Shown: piece after piece, positions 54,299 to 63,422 of the stretch
How positions within the stretch are numbered: position 1 is the first letter of the stretch
Layout of the letters: the number at the start of each line of letters is the position of its first letter
Source: Neisseria bacilliformis
GTDB lineage: Bacteria; Pseudomonadota; Gammaproteobacteria; Burkholderiales; Neisseriaceae
Reading direction: 5' to 3'
Length of the DNA: 64,000 nucleotides
Assembly: GCF_014055025.1 (NCBI RefSeq)
Contig: NZ_CP059571.1
Location: 1,550,001 to 1,614,000 of the forward strand
The notes under the pieces: model-generated
Database searches by the model: none
Told to the model about the DNA's origin: nothing
What the model saw: only the letters and a program-made list of their open reading frames with translations
Translations under genes and position numbers: made by a program

Positions 54299-55366
54299 AT
54301 GTTGGTACTCGGCATCGAATCTTCCTGCGACGAAACCGGCGTCGCCCTCTATTCCCGCACGCACGGCCTGCTTGCCCACCGCCTGCACACGCAGATGGCC
54401 ATGCACGCCGAATACGGCGGCGTCGTGCCCGAGCTGGCCAGCCGCGACCACATCCGCCGCCTCGTCCCGCTCACCCGCGCCTGCCTTGCCGACGCCGGCA
54501 AAAGCCATGCCGACATCGACGCCGTCGCCTACACCCAAGGCCCCGGCCTCGGCGGCGCGCTGCTGGCGGGCGCGTCTTACGCCAACGCGCTGGCCTTCGC
54601 CCTGGGCAAACCCGTCATCCCCGTCCACCACCTCGAAGGCCACCTGCTCTCGCCGCTCCTCTCCGCCGACCCGCCGCCCTTCCCCTTCGTCGCCCTGCTC
54701 GTCTCCGGCGGCCACACCCAATTCATGGCCGTGCGCGGCATCGGCGACTACACGCTCCTGGGCGAAAGCGTGGACGACGCGGCGGGCGAAGCCTTCGACA
54801 AAACCGCCAAACTGCTCGGCCTGCCCTACCCCGGCGGCGCGAAACTGGCCGAACTGGCCGAATCCGGCCGACCCGGCGCGTTCGACTTCCCCCGCCCCAT
54901 GCTCCACTCGCACGATTTGCAAATGAGCTTCTCCGGCCTGAAAACCGCCGTGCTCACCGCCGTGGAAAAAGTCCGCGCCGAATACGGCGGCAGCGTGCCC
55001 GAACAAACCCGCAACGACATCTGCCGCGCCTTTGAAGACGCCGTTACCGACGTGCTCGCCGCCAAAGCGCGAAAAGCCCTCGCCGACACCGGCTGGCGCA
55101 CCCTCGTCGTTGCCGGCGGCGTGGGCGCGAACCGCAAACTGCGCCGCCGCCTGTCCGAAATCACCGTCCGCGCCGCCGCAAAAGGCCGTCTGAAAACACC
55201 GCCCGAAGCCGTGCGCACCTACTTCCCGCCCCTCGAATACTGCACCGACAACGGCGCAATGATCGCACTGGCCGGCGCAATGCACCCCGAACGGGCGCAG
55301 CCGGCGCAGGGATTCGACGTCAAACCCCGCTGGCCGCTGGCGGAGATTGTCTCCCAGGCCGTCTGA
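54299..55366 (+). CDS. tsaD: tRNA N6-adenosine threonylcarbamoyltransferase
   Basis: 355 residues. ASKHA fold with [18 protein letters not shown], the metal-binding [27 protein letters not shown] and [16 protein letters not shown]. It transfers threonylcarbamoyl to A37 of ANN-reading tRNAs. The ATG at 54299 is the family start; a longer frame from 54122 runs through two uptake sequences. Near the C-terminus an uptake sequence lies in frame (KGRLKTP), and the stop itself is the TGA of another (C-terminal QAV). Confidence 0.97.
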   Translation: MLVLGIESSCDETGVALYSRTHGLLAHRLHTQMAMHAEYGGVVPELASRDHIRRLVPLTRACLADAGKSHADIDAVAYTQGPGLGGALLAGASYANALAFALGKPVIPVHHLEGHLLSPLLSADPPPFPFVALLVSGGHTQFMAVRGIGDYTLLGESVDDAAGEAFDKTAKLLGLPYPGGAKLAELAESGRPGAFDFPRPMLHSHDLQMSFSGLKTAVLTAVEKVRAEYGGSVPEQTRNDICRAFEDAVTDVLAAKARKALADTGWRTLVVAGGVGANRKLRRRLSEITVRAAAKGRLKTPPEAVRTYFPPLEYCTDNGAMIALAGAMHPERAQPAQGFDVKPRWPLAEIVSQAV

Positions 55367-55377
55367 AAAACGGGTTT

Positions 55378-55512
55378 GTTTTTTCAGACGGCCACATCCG
55401 CGCCCCATTCGCCGACCAAAGCTACTACCTCAACCTCCCCATCCGCCGCGACCACGCCGAAGCCGCCGTCGAAGCCCTGTTTGACTGCCTGCTGCGCCAG
55501 TTTAAACATTAA
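55378..55512 (+). pseudogene. 3' remnant of an unidentified gene
   Basis: After the tsaD terminator a frame reads IRAPFADQSYYLNLPIRRDH then AEAAVEALFDCLLRQFKH and stops at 55512. The sequence looks like a genuine protein C-terminus, but there is no start and a stop (TGA at 55365) lies just upstream. I do not recognise the family. Confidence 0.4.
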
Positions 55513-55565
55513 AGCTGCGCGCACCGTTTACCATGCAGCCTGAAACCCGCGCCAAAGGAACCCCC

Positions 55566-56021
55566 ATGACCACCCCAGACCCCGAAAACGACGCAGACCT
55601 AGAAATCAGCGAAAAAATAGAAGAAAGCCGCTGCATAGAACAGCTAGGCTACGAAAACTTCATCCGCCTGTGCATCCAATTCACCCGCGAAGCCATGCTG
55701 CACCACAACACCCAAACCCCAGCCACCGCCGACCTGCAACACGCGCTGGACTTCCTAGACGACAAAACCACCGCCGCACTAGAAACCCGCCTAGACACCG
55801 CATGGCAAGATTACCGAAAATGCCTCCGTCAAAGCGACCCCGCCGCCGACATCCGACGGCTCACCCTTATCTTTCTCTCCCCCAACCTGCTGCACAACAT
55901 CGAAGAAGACGACCAGCCCGACAGCTACGACTTCCTATTCCTCAACCTGCTGTGGGACATCAATCCCAGCCTGTGCCACCAATTTTGGAACTACCTCACC
56001 GCCCACATAGAGGCAGCCTGA
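55566..56021 (+). CDS. Hypothetical acidic protein, probably acquired
   Basis: 151 residues, acidic and mostly helical (LEISEKIEESRCIEQLGYEN, LDFLDDKTTAALETRLDTAW, LFLNLLWDINPSLCHQFW). I do not recognise it. AAAGGAACCCCC precedes the ATG. It uses the Leu codon CTA repeatedly, which its neighbours avoid. Its stop codon lies inside AGGCAGCCTGAA (56011-56022), the uptake dialect described for Kingella, and a one-mismatch copy lies at 55531-55542 just upstream, so transfer from a Kingella-like donor is likely. Confidence 0.65.
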   Translation: MTTPDPENDADLEISEKIEESRCIEQLGYENFIRLCIQFTREAMLHHNTQTPATADLQHALDFLDDKTTAALETRLDTAWQDYRKCLRQSDPAADIRRLTLIFLSPNLLHNIEEDDQPDSYDFLFLNLLWDINPSLCHQFWNYLTAHIEAA

Positions 56022-56392
56022 AAACGCCCCCGCAGGGTTGCACGCCGTTCAAAAGCAGCCTGTGCCGTGCACCGCATCCGCACGTTTCCCAAAAATTCCG
56101 AAACCGCGTGCGTGGCTTACGCTACATACCCTACCCAATGGCAGAGGCCGTCTGAAAAAACCACTTTTCAGACGGCCTGTTTCCCATATGGCCATGCCGA
56201 ACCTGTTGTAGGGTGTGTCGCCCCGAGGCGACGCACGCGTTCTCTGCCGCACAACGCATCCGTGCTTTTCTCCAAAAACCAAACTGCGTGCGTGGCTTGT
56301 GCACACGCCCTACCTGAAACGACAGAGGCCGTCTGAAAAACCCGCAACAGGTTTTCAGACGGCCTCTAATGTTTTCCGGCCGCTGTGGCCGT
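56022..56392. repeat. Repeat spacer after the hypothetical gene
   Basis: No gene seen. GCGTGCGTGGC-type repeats (about 56104, 56208, 56283) and uptake hairpins at 56145-56178 and 56326-56364. Confidence 0.65.
56326..56364 (-). terminator. Uptake-sequence hairpin after the DUF1853 gene
   Basis: Inverted uptake pair 30 bases beyond the minus-strand stop codon. Confidence 0.6.
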
Positions 56393-57244
56393 TCAGCCGC
56401 GTTTCATGATTCTGGCGGTTTCGTGCCAAAAGCCGTCGGGGCGGGGTTCGAGGGCGGCGAAGAGGCCGTGCGGCTGTGTGCGGATGTGCGCCCAATCCTG
56501 CGTTTGCGCTTCAAGCAGGCGGGCGGGGGCGAGGTAGGACAGGCGGGGGATGGGGGCGTAGCGCAGGCCGTCTGAAAACGGGTTTTCAGACGGCCATTCG
56601 TCGAAATACAGGCCGTGCCAGCCGAGGGGGTTTAGGGGCGGCTGCCAAGCGGTATCCGCCGCCGCAAAGGTCACGCCGCGCAAGATGCTGACGCTGCGCA
56701 GGTTTTCGGGCACACCGGCGGCGGCCAGTGCCGCGCGTCCTGCTGCGCTGTGCGGCAGGGCAAGCTGGCTGTGTAGTTTCGCCGCCTTATCCTGAAAACA
56801 ATCGCGCGGATTCAGGCCGGCCAGCGCGTCGGGTGCGCCGTCTGCCGCGCCGTAGTATTTGCAGGCCAGTTCGATGTGGTAGGGCGTGCCGTCGATTTCG
56901 GCGGCGAAGTCGATTTCGCCGCCGGTGTTGGAGCCGTCTGAAACGCGGACGTTGCGGGCGAGCAGGCGGCTGTGCGGGGCGCGGGCGAGCCAGAAGGCCA
57001 GCAGGCTTTCGGCGTAGCGGCCGAGACGGCCTGCGTGCGGGGCTTCGGCGGCCAGATGGGCGGCCAGCGGGGCGGGGTCGTCGTTCAGGGCAAGGAGGAA
57101 ACGGAAGCCGTGCGCGCCCAGCAGGGTGCGCACGGGCATTTCGCAGCCGCTGTGCCACGGGGCGGGGGCGGTGAGCAGGGCGGCAAGGGCGCGGACGTGC
57201 GGGTCGGCGAGCCGCCACCAGAGGGCGTCGAGGGCGTAGTTCAT
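56393..57244 (-). CDS. DUF1853 family protein
   Basis: 283 residues. It matches the pattern of DUF1853: RLGRYAESLLAFWLARAPHS, GSNTGGEIDFAAEIDG and YHIELACKYYG. The GEIDF...IELACK arrangement is like a PD-(D/E)xK nuclease core, which I infer from pattern only. A late in-frame uptake sequence encodes SENPFSDGL. trpG lies upstream on the same strand with an uptake pair between. Confidence 0.75.
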   Translation of the reverse strand: MNYALDALWWRLADPHVRALAALLTAPAPWHSGCEMPVRTLLGAHGFRFLLALNDDPAPLAAHLAAEAPHAGRLGRYAESLLAFWLARAPHSRLLARNVRVSDGSNTGGEIDFAAEIDGTPYHIELACKYYGAADGAPDALAGLNPRDCFQDKAAKLHSQLALPHSAAGRAALAAAGVPENLRSVSILRGVTFAAADTAWQPPLNPLGWHGLYFDEWPSENPFSDGLRYAPIPRLSYLAPARLLEAQTQDWAHIRTQPHGLFAALEPRPDGFWHETARIMKRG

Positions 57245-57294
57245 ATGGTTTGAACGTTTTCAGACGGCCTCTGAGGCCGTCTGAAAAAAGGTGT

Positions 57295-57882
57295 TTACCG
57301 CTGCGGCTTAAAATCCGCGAATTCGCGCAGGAAGTTGGCGAGCATGTCGTGGCCGTGTTCGGTGAGCAGGGCTTCGGGATGGAACTGCACGCCTTCGACG
57401 GCGTATTGTTTGTGGCGCAGCCCCATGATTTCGCCGTCGTCCGTCCAGGCGGTAACGGCGAGGCATTCGGGCAGGCTCGCGCGTTCGACGGCGAGGCTGT
57501 GGTAGCGCGTGCAGTTTACGGGGTTGGGCAGGCCGGCGAATACGCCGCCGCCGTTATGGTGCACGGGCGATACTTTGCCGTGCATCTGCACTTTGGCGCG
57601 CACGACACGGCCGCCGAAGGCTTCGCCGATAGCCTGATGGCCGAGGCACACGCCCAAGACCGGTATCCGTCCGGCAAAGCGGCGGATCGCCTCCACCGAC
57701 ACGCCCGCCTCTTTGGGCGAGCAGGGGCCGGGGCCGATGACGAGATACTGCGGCGCAAGCGCGGCGATTTCGTCCGCCGTGATGCCGTCGTTACGGCGCA
57801 CCAGCACTTCCCGGCCGAGTTCGCCGAAATATTGGACGATGTTGTAGGTGAAGCTGTCGTAGTTGTCGATGAAAAGCAGCAT
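57295..57882 (-). CDS. trpG: Anthranilate synthase component II (glutamine amidotransferase)
   Basis: 195 residues. [19 protein letters not shown] start, oxyanion loop [13 protein letters not shown], nucleophile Cys in [18 protein letters not shown] and the His-Glu in [16 protein letters not shown]. It provides ammonia for anthranilate (TrpE) and in many bacteria also serves p-aminobenzoate synthesis. The family start is at 57882; the frame to 57963 overlaps the tRNA-Glu region. No trpE in the window. Confidence 0.94.
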   Translation of the reverse strand: MLLFIDNYDSFTYNIVQYFGELGREVLVRRNDGITADEIAALAPQYLVIGPGPCSPKEAGVSVEAIRRFAGRIPVLGVCLGHQAIGEAFGGRVVRAKVQMHGKVSPVHHNGGGVFAGLPNPVNCTRYHSLAVERASLPECLAVTAWTDDGEIMGLRHKQYAVEGVQFHPEALLTEHGHDMLANFLREFADFKPQR

Positions 57883-57906
57883 GTTATTGACCTGCCGGTG
57901 ATGAAG

Positions 57907-57939
57907 CAAAAGGGTTTCCAAAGCAAGTCTGGAAACCCT
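57907..57939 (-). terminator. Terminator of the tRNA-Glu gene
   Basis: On the minus strand AGGGTTTCCA pairs with TGGAAACCCT across a 9-base loop and is followed by TTTTGC. It lies between tRNA-Glu and trpG. Confidence 0.65.
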
Positions 57940-57951
57940 TATTCGGAAAAC

Positions 57952-58027
57952 TGGCACGCCCACGGGGATTCGAACCCCGGTTGCCGCCGTGAAAGGGCAG
58001 TGTCCTAGGCCTCTAGACGATGGGCGC
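57952..58027 (-). tRNA. tRNA-Glu (anticodon TTC)
   Basis: 76 bases with encoded CCA. Acceptor arm GCGCCCA/TGGGCGT, D-arm CGTCTAGAGG, anticodon loop CCTTTCAC and T-arm GGGGTTCGAATCCCC are all in place. Confidence 0.95.
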
Positions 58028-58163
58028 GCTGCGGGAAAGCGCGCACTATACGGAAGGGGCGGTTTTGCGTCAAGCGCGGCGGGGCGCGTGCTTTTCAGAC
58101 GGCCTGCGGCACGGGCTGCCCTGCGGCGGCAATGCCGGATACAAACAGCCTGCGGGCTTGCTG

Positions 58164-58169
58164 TATAAT
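58164..58169 (+). promoter_or_regulatory. Probable -10 element for rdgC
   Basis: TATAAT directly after TG, 31 bases before the rdgC start codon. Confidence 0.4.
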
Positions 58170-58199
58170 GCGGCGGTTTGACGATAAGGAATACAGGCC

Positions 58200-59099
58200 A
58201 TGTGGTTTAAGCAAATCAGTTTTTATCCGCTGAACAAAGACAAGCTGCCCGATTTGGAAACGCTCTCGGAGAAACTCGGCGATGCGGCGTTTGCCCATTG
58301 CCAGGGGCTGGACTGGTTCAGCGAAGGCTTCGCCGCAGCGGTGCCGTTTTCGCCCGAGCCGGTTTTCCCCGCCGATTACACTTGGCGTGTAGCCTTGAAA
58401 AAAGAGGAAAAAGTGCTGCCTGCGGGCGTGATCCGCGACATTTTGGACGAGAAAGTGGCCGAAATCCAAAACAACGAAGCGCGCAGCGTCGGCCGCAAGG
58501 AAAAGCAGGAATTGAAAGAACAAATCACCGACGACCTGCTGCCGCGCGCCTTTACCCGCAGCAGCCGCACGCAGGCGGTTTTCGATACGCGGCGCGGCTT
58601 TCTGCTGGTCAACAACGCCGCTGCGGCCAAAGCCGAAAACGTGCTGACCCGCCTGCGCGAGGCTTTGGGCGGGCTGGAAGCCGCGCTGCCGCACACCAAG
58701 CAGTCGCCTTCGAGCCTGATGACGCAATGGCTGCTTGACGGGCATTGCGACGGCGGCTTCGAGCTGGACAGCGACTGCGAACTCAAAGGCGCGGGCGACG
58801 TGGTGCCGGTGGTGAAAGTGTCCAAGCAGGACTTGACCGCCGACGAAGTGGTGCAGCATGTGAAAAACGGCAAAACCGTTACCCAGCTCGGGCTGGTGTG
58901 GCGCGAGCAACTTGCCTTTGTTTTAACGCAGGATTTCACCTTCAAACGCATCCAGTATCTCGACGTGTTGCAGGAAGAGGCCGAAAACCACGGCGACGAT
59001 GCCGCCAGCCTGGCCTTCGCCTCGCAAATCCTGATGACCGAAGCCCTCGGCAGCATGATTGAAGAGCTGGTTGCCTGCCTGGGCGGCTGGCAAAACTGA
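58200..59099 (+). CDS. rdgC: Recombination-associated protein RdgC
   Basis: 299 residues. [14 protein letters not shown] start, [17 protein letters not shown], the [19 protein letters not shown] region and [20 protein letters not shown] are RdgC signatures. It forms a DNA-encircling ring, limits RecA and in pathogenic Neisseria affects pilin antigenic variation. Monocistronic, with uptake sequences following. Confidence 0.95.
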   Translation: MWFKQISFYPLNKDKLPDLETLSEKLGDAAFAHCQGLDWFSEGFAAAVPFSPEPVFPADYTWRVALKKEEKVLPAGVIRDILDEKVAEIQNNEARSVGRKEKQELKEQITDDLLPRAFTRSSRTQAVFDTRRGFLLVNNAAAAKAENVLTRLREALGGLEAALPHTKQSPSSLMTQWLLDGHCDGGFELDSDCELKGAGDVVPVVKVSKQDLTADEVVQHVKNGKTVTQLGLVWREQLAFVLTQDFTFKRIQYLDVLQEEAENHGDDAASLAFASQILMTEALGSMIEELVACLGGWQN

Positions 59100-59188
59100 T
59101 TTTTCAGACGGCCTCAAACCGCTTTGAGGCCGTCTGAAAAGCGCAGCACCGCCGCAAGATAAGCACATTCAAACGAAAAGGAAAAAAC

Positions 59189-59614
59189 ATGTTCCAACGC
59201 CTCCTCCCCCTGCTGGCCGCCCTCGCCGCCTTGCCCTGCGCCGCCGCCTCGCTGCCATCCTACGGCGGACAAGGCTGCGCCTACGAAGGCGCGCTGGGCA
59301 AAGACAAGCTGCCCGACGGGCAGGGCGTGTGGACGTGCGCCAACGGCAACCGCTACGAAGGCGCGTTCAAAAACGGCAAATTCGACGGCAAAGGCCGCTT
59401 CACCGTAACCCGGCGCGGCGACCTCTTCCTCGAACCCTTCGGCGTGTACAGCGCGTATTTCAAAGGCATGACCCTCGAAGGCGGTTTCCAAAACAACCGC
59501 GCCACCGGTCGCCACAAAGTGTTTGAAAACAACCAGCAGGTTTTCAACGCCCGCTTTGAAAAAGGTATCATGAAAGACCTGCAACTCTCCGCCAAACCGA
59601 AAACGAAAAAATGA
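59189..59614 (+). CDS. Small exported MORN-repeat protein
   Basis: 141 residues. A signal peptide (FQRLLPLLAALAALPCAAA) is followed by about two MORN-like repeats (YEGALGKDKLPDGQGVWTCA, NRYEGAFKNGKFDGKGRFTV) and a basic tail. The repeats suggest a membrane or envelope binding role; no more can be said. AAAAGGAAAAAAC precedes the ATG. Reverse-oriented uptake pairs lie on both sides (59103-59138 and 59618-59663). Confidence 0.75.
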   Translation: MFQRLLPLLAALAALPCAAASLPSYGGQGCAYEGALGKDKLPDGQGVWTCANGNRYEGAFKNGKFDGKGRFTVTRRGDLFLEPFGVYSAYFKGMTLEGGFQNNRATGRHKVFENNQQVFNARFEKGIMKDLQLSAKPKTKK

Positions 59615-59685
59615 TTTTTCAGACGGCCTCAAATACGTTTGAGAGCGTTTGAGGCCGTCTGAAAACCGCCAAACAGGACACCCCC

Positions 59686-60252
59686 ATGAGCATCAAATCC
59701 GACAAATGGATACGCCGCATGAGCGAGCAGCACGGCATGATCGAACCCTTCGAGCCCCGGCAAATCAAAGAGCTTGACGGCAGAAAAATCATCTCCTACG
59801 GCACATCCAGCTACGGCTACGACATCCGCTGCGCTAACGAGTTCAAAATCTTCACCAACATCAACAGCACCATCGTCGATCCCAAAAACTTCGATCCGAA
59901 AAACTTCGTAACCGTCGAAGACGACTGCTGCATCATCCCGCCCAACTCCTTCGCCCTCGCCCGCACCGTGGAATACTTCCGCATCCCGCGCAACGTGCTC
60001 ACCGTGTGCCTCGGAAAATCCACCTACGCCCGCTGCGGCATCATCGTCAACGTAACCCCCTTCGAGCCCGAATGGGAAGGCTACGTAACCCTCGAATTTT
60101 CCAACACCACCCCGCTGCCCGCCAAAATCTACGCCGGCGAAGGCGTGGCGCAGGTGTTGTTTTTTGAAAGCGACGAAGTCTGCGAAACCTCATATAAAGA
60201 CCGCAGCGGCAAATACATGGGGCAGACCGGCGTAACCCTGCCCAAAACCTGA
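59686..60252 (+). CDS. dcd: dCTP deaminase
   Basis: 188 residues. It deaminates dCTP to dUTP for thymidylate synthesis. [40 protein letters not shown] and the catalytic-Glu motif [20 protein letters not shown] are intact, as is the C-terminal [13 protein letters not shown]. Confidence 0.97.
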   Translation: MSIKSDKWIRRMSEQHGMIEPFEPRQIKELDGRKIISYGTSSYGYDIRCANEFKIFTNINSTIVDPKNFDPKNFVTVEDDCCIIPPNSFALARTVEYFRIPRNVLTVCLGKSTYARCGIIVNVTPFEPEWEGYVTLEFSNTTPLPAKIYAGEGVAQVLFFESDEVCETSYKDRSGKYMGQTGVTLPKT

Positions 60253-60333
60253 ACCGCCGCTTTTTTTTCAGACGGCCTCACATACACAGGCCGTCTGAAA
60301 CCCGCCTCCCGCCAACCCAAACCCGCCACCGCC

Positions 60334-61110
60334 ATGCTCCTCCTCGTCTCCCCCGCCAAAAACCTCAACGAAACAGACCCCGCCCCCGCCGTCGGACACA
60401 GCCAGCCCGCCCTGCTTGATGAAGCCGCGCAGCTGATGGACGAAGTCAAACCCCTCGCCCCGCAGCAAATCGCCGCCCTCATGCACGTTTCCGACAAAAT
60501 CGCCCTCTTAAACGCCGAACGCAACGCCGCCTGGCACACCCCCTTCACCCTCGAAAACGCCAAACAGGCCGTCTTCCTCTTCAACGGCGACGTTTACGAA
60601 GGACTGGCCGCCGCCACCCTCGCCCCCGACAGCCTCGACTACCTGCAACAGCACCTGCGCATCCTCTCCGGCCTCTACGGCCTCCTGCGCCCGCTCGACC
60701 TCATCCAGGCCTACCGCCTCGAAATGGGCACCCCTCTCGCCAACCGGCGCGGCAAAAACCTCTACGAATACTGGGGCGGCCGCATCACAGCCCTGCTCGC
60801 CGACACCCTGCGCGCGCAACACGCCGACACCGTCGTCAACCTCACCTCGCAGGAATACTTCAAAGCCGTGCAGCCCGACAAACTGCCCGCCCGCATCATC
60901 ACCCCCGTGTTCAAAGACGAAAAAAACGGCACATACAAAATCATCAGCTTCCACGCCAAACGCGCGCGCGGCCTGATGGCGCGTTACGCCGCCGAACACC
61001 GCGCCGCCGACCCCGAGCAGCTCAAACAGTTCGACAGCGAAGGCTACGCCTACAACGAAGCGGCCTCCTCGGAAAACCAATGGGTCTTCCTGCGCGCAGC
61101 CCGGAAATAA
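60334..61110 (+). CDS. yaaA: Peroxide stress protein YaaA
   Basis: 258 residues. [13 protein letters not shown] start, [34 protein letters not shown] and the conserved [11 protein letters not shown] near the end. The family lowers free iron during hydrogen peroxide stress and binds DNA. Closely follows dcd with an uptake pair between. Confidence 0.93.
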   Translation: MLLLVSPAKNLNETDPAPAVGHSQPALLDEAAQLMDEVKPLAPQQIAALMHVSDKIALLNAERNAAWHTPFTLENAKQAVFLFNGDVYEGLAAATLAPDSLDYLQQHLRILSGLYGLLRPLDLIQAYRLEMGTPLANRRGKNLYEYWGGRITALLADTLRAQHADTVVNLTSQEYFKAVQPDKLPARIITPVFKDEKNGTYKIISFHAKRARGLMARYAAEHRAADPEQLKQFDSEGYAYNEAASSENQWVFLRAARK

Positions 61111-61161
61111 GGCACTTGCCAAACAAAAGCCGCTCGGCTATTATGCGCGGCTTCAAGAAAC

Positions 61162-61252
<91 letters not shown>

Positions 61253-61275
61253 ACTTGCAATTTGTACCGCACACA

Positions 61276-61365
61276 GGAAACGTGGCAGAGAGGCTGAATG
61301 CAGCGGACTCGAAATCCGCTAAGGGCGCAAGTCCTTCGTGGGTTCGAATCCCACCGTTTCCGCCA
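61276..61365 (+). tRNA. tRNA-Ser (anticodon CGA)
   Basis: 90 bases with encoded CCA. Acceptor GGAAACG/CGTTTCC, anticodon stem GCGGA/TCCGC with loop CTCGAAA, long variable arm and T-loop TTCGAAT. It lies 23 bases after the first tRNA-Ser, so both are probably one transcript. Confidence 0.94.
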
Positions 61366-61403
61366 CCAAACGGTGAAAGTCTCGCGGCACTCGAAAATCA
61401 GGC

Positions 61404-61444
61404 AAAACAGGGTAAGGGCTTCACCACTTACCCTGTTTTCTTTT
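61404..61444 (+). terminator. Terminator of the tRNA-Ser pair
   Basis: AAAACAGGGTAAG and CTTACCCTGTTTT form a strong 13-base-pair stem followed by CTTTT. Unlike most in the window, it does not use uptake sequences for its stem. Confidence 0.85.
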
Positions 61445-61520
61445 AGGCCGTCTGAAAACACAGCTTCGACAAAGCTACAACAATATTGATTACCCCGTTT
61501 ATCCCGCCCAAACCATAGCC

Positions 61521-63422
61521 ATGAGCCGTTTCAACAGCCTCACCTTCCGCCTCAAATTCTTCACCCTGCTATGGATAGCCGTGTCCGTCGCCTCCATCGT
61601 GTTCACGCTGTATCTTTCGCTGTGGCTGGAAGGCAACGCGGCGGCAATCAACGACTTGGGCAGCCTGCGCTTCCAGAGTTACCGGCTCGCGCTCTTGGCC
61701 GAGGAAAAAACGCCGCAGGCGCAGATAGACGAACGCATCCGCCGTTTCGACGAAGTGCTCGCCGCCATCCGGCGCGGCGACCCGCAGCGGCCGCTGTCGC
61801 TGCCGGACAACCCGCAGGTGCTGGCGCGGATGGCGGCTTTGGAGAACCAGTGGCAGAACGAAATCAAACCGGTTTTTCAGGCTGCCTCCTCGGGGCGCAA
61901 AATCGGCTCGGCGCAGCTGGACGGCTTTCTGCATACGGTGGACGGCACCGTGGCGGCGGTGGAGCGCACCAGCGCGGCCTACATCACCTGGCTGCGCGTG
62001 TTCCAGAGCGCGCTGCTGGCACTGGTGCTGGTGAGTTCGGCGGTAATGATCTGGCTGACGCGCATCTGGATTATCGCCCCGCTGCAAGAGCTGCTACGCG
62101 GCGTACAGGCGGTGCGTGACGGCGATTTCGGCGTGCAGATGCAGGCGGCCGGCTCGTCCGAGTTTGCCGAAGTAAACAGCGGCTTCAACCAGATGAGCAC
62201 GCGGCTGGGGCAGCTTTACAGCGGCCTGGAACAGCAGGTGGCGGAAAAAACGCAGGATTTGGAGCGCAAAAACTTCATTCTGAGCACGCTGTACTCGTTT
62301 TCCTCGGTGCTGGGCAAACCACAGACTGCGTCCGAGGCGGCGGAAGTGTTTTTGCAGCAGCTGATGAAAATCGCCGACGCCGACGCCGGCAGCGTGCGCC
62401 TCACCGACATGGAACGGCAGCGCATGGACCTGGCCGCGCAAATCAGCCTGCCCAAATCCTTGCAGCACTCCGAAGCCTGCTCCAAAATCGGCGACTGCTT
62501 CTGCGGCGCGGCGGTGCGGAACAACGAAGCGCACACCATCCGCTTCTACGCCAGCCGCCCCGAAATGCCGGACATCGACCCGCAGTACGACTATGAATGC
62601 CGCCGCCACGGCTTTGCCGACCTGCGCGTGCTGCCCATCCGCTACAAAGACCAGGACATCGGCATCGCCACCCTCTACTACCACCACACCCGCGAACTCG
62701 GCGGCACCGTGGGCGAACTTTTGGAACTCTTGTGCAGCCAATTCGGCGTCGTCGTAACCAACACCCGTCTGGGCGAAGAAAGCCGCCAGCTCGCCGTCTT
62801 GCAGGAGCGCAACCTGATCGCCCAGGGCCTGCACGACAGCATCGCCCAAACCCTCGCCTTTTTAAACTTGCAGGTGCAGATGCTCGAAAGCGCGCTCGCC
62901 TCCGGCAGCAGCGAGCTGGCCGGCGAAAACCTGCAATCCATCAAAAGCGGCGTGCAGGAATGCTATGACGACGTGCGCGAGTTGCTGTTAAACTTCCGCA
63001 CCAAAATCGGCCGCCGCGACTTTGCCGAAGCCGCCGACGAAGTCGTCGCCCGTTTCCGCCGCCAAACCGGCACCGAAGCGCACATCGTCTGGACACAGGA
63101 CCAGGGGCTGCCCCTTTCCAGCGACCAGCAGCTGCAATGCATCTTCATCTTGCAGGAGAGCCTGTCCAACATCCGCAAACACGCCCGCGCCAGCCGCGTA
63201 GACGTCGAAATCGCCAACGGCAGCGACTTCGTGATGAGCATCACCGACAACGGCGTCGGCTTCGATGCCGAGCAGCTCGAAAACCTCTCCGGCAACCACG
63301 TCGGCCTCAACATCATGCGCGAACGCGCCGGCCGCATCCGCGCCCAACTCACCCTCCAATCCCAACCCGGGCAGACCCGCATCACCCTCACCCTGCCCGC
63401 CCGAGAAAGACACCCCGCATGA
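61521..63422 (+). CDS. narX: NarX/NarQ-type sensor histidine kinase
   Basis: 633 residues. Two membrane helices (about 12-34 and 158-182) flank a periplasmic domain with the nitrate P-box region NDLGSLRFQSYRLALL. A HAMP linker, a GAF-like cysteine-containing domain (ACSKIGDCFCGAAVRN) and a HisKA_3 kinase follow with His438 in RNLIAQGLHDSIAQTL and ATP-binding ILQESLSNIRKHA, DNGVGFD. It should sense nitrate or nitrite and phosphorylate the following regulator; in Neisseria this pair is called NarQ/NarP. An exact Kingella-type uptake sequence (reverse, 61876-61887) lies in frame. The stop overlaps narP by 4 bases. Confidence 0.9.
   Translation: MSRFNSLTFRLKFFTLLWIAVSVASIVFTLYLSLWLEGNAAAINDLGSLRFQSYRLALLAEEKTPQAQIDERIRRFDEVLAAIRRGDPQRPLSLPDNPQVLARMAALENQWQNEIKPVFQAASSGRKIGSAQLDGFLHTVDGTVAAVERTSAAYITWLRVFQSALLALVLVSSAVMIWLTRIWIIAPLQELLRGVQAVRDGDFGVQMQAAGSSEFAEVNSGFNQMSTRLGQLYSGLEQQVAEKTQDLERKNFILSTLYSFSSVLGKPQTASEAAEVFLQQLMKIADADAGSVRLTDMERQRMDLAAQISLPKSLQHSEACSKIGDCFCGAAVRNNEAHTIRFYASRPEMPDIDPQYDYECRRHGFADLRVLPIRYKDQDIGIATLYYHHTRELGGTVGELLELLCSQFGVVVTNTRLGEESRQLAVLQERNLIAQGLHDSIAQTLAFLNLQVQMLESALASGSSELAGENLQSIKSGVQECYDDVRELLLNFRTKIGRRDFAEAADEVVARFRRQTGTEAHIVWTQDQGLPLSSDQQLQCIFILQESLSNIRKHARASRVDVEIANGSDFVMSITDNGVGFDAEQLENLSGNHVGLNIMRERAGRIRAQLTLQSQPGQTRITLTLPARERHPA

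Noticed and set aside
55566-56021. Toxin-antitoxin or immunity gene
   Set aside because: The protein is small and acidic, but there is no partner gene next to it and no recognisable motif, so I left the function open.
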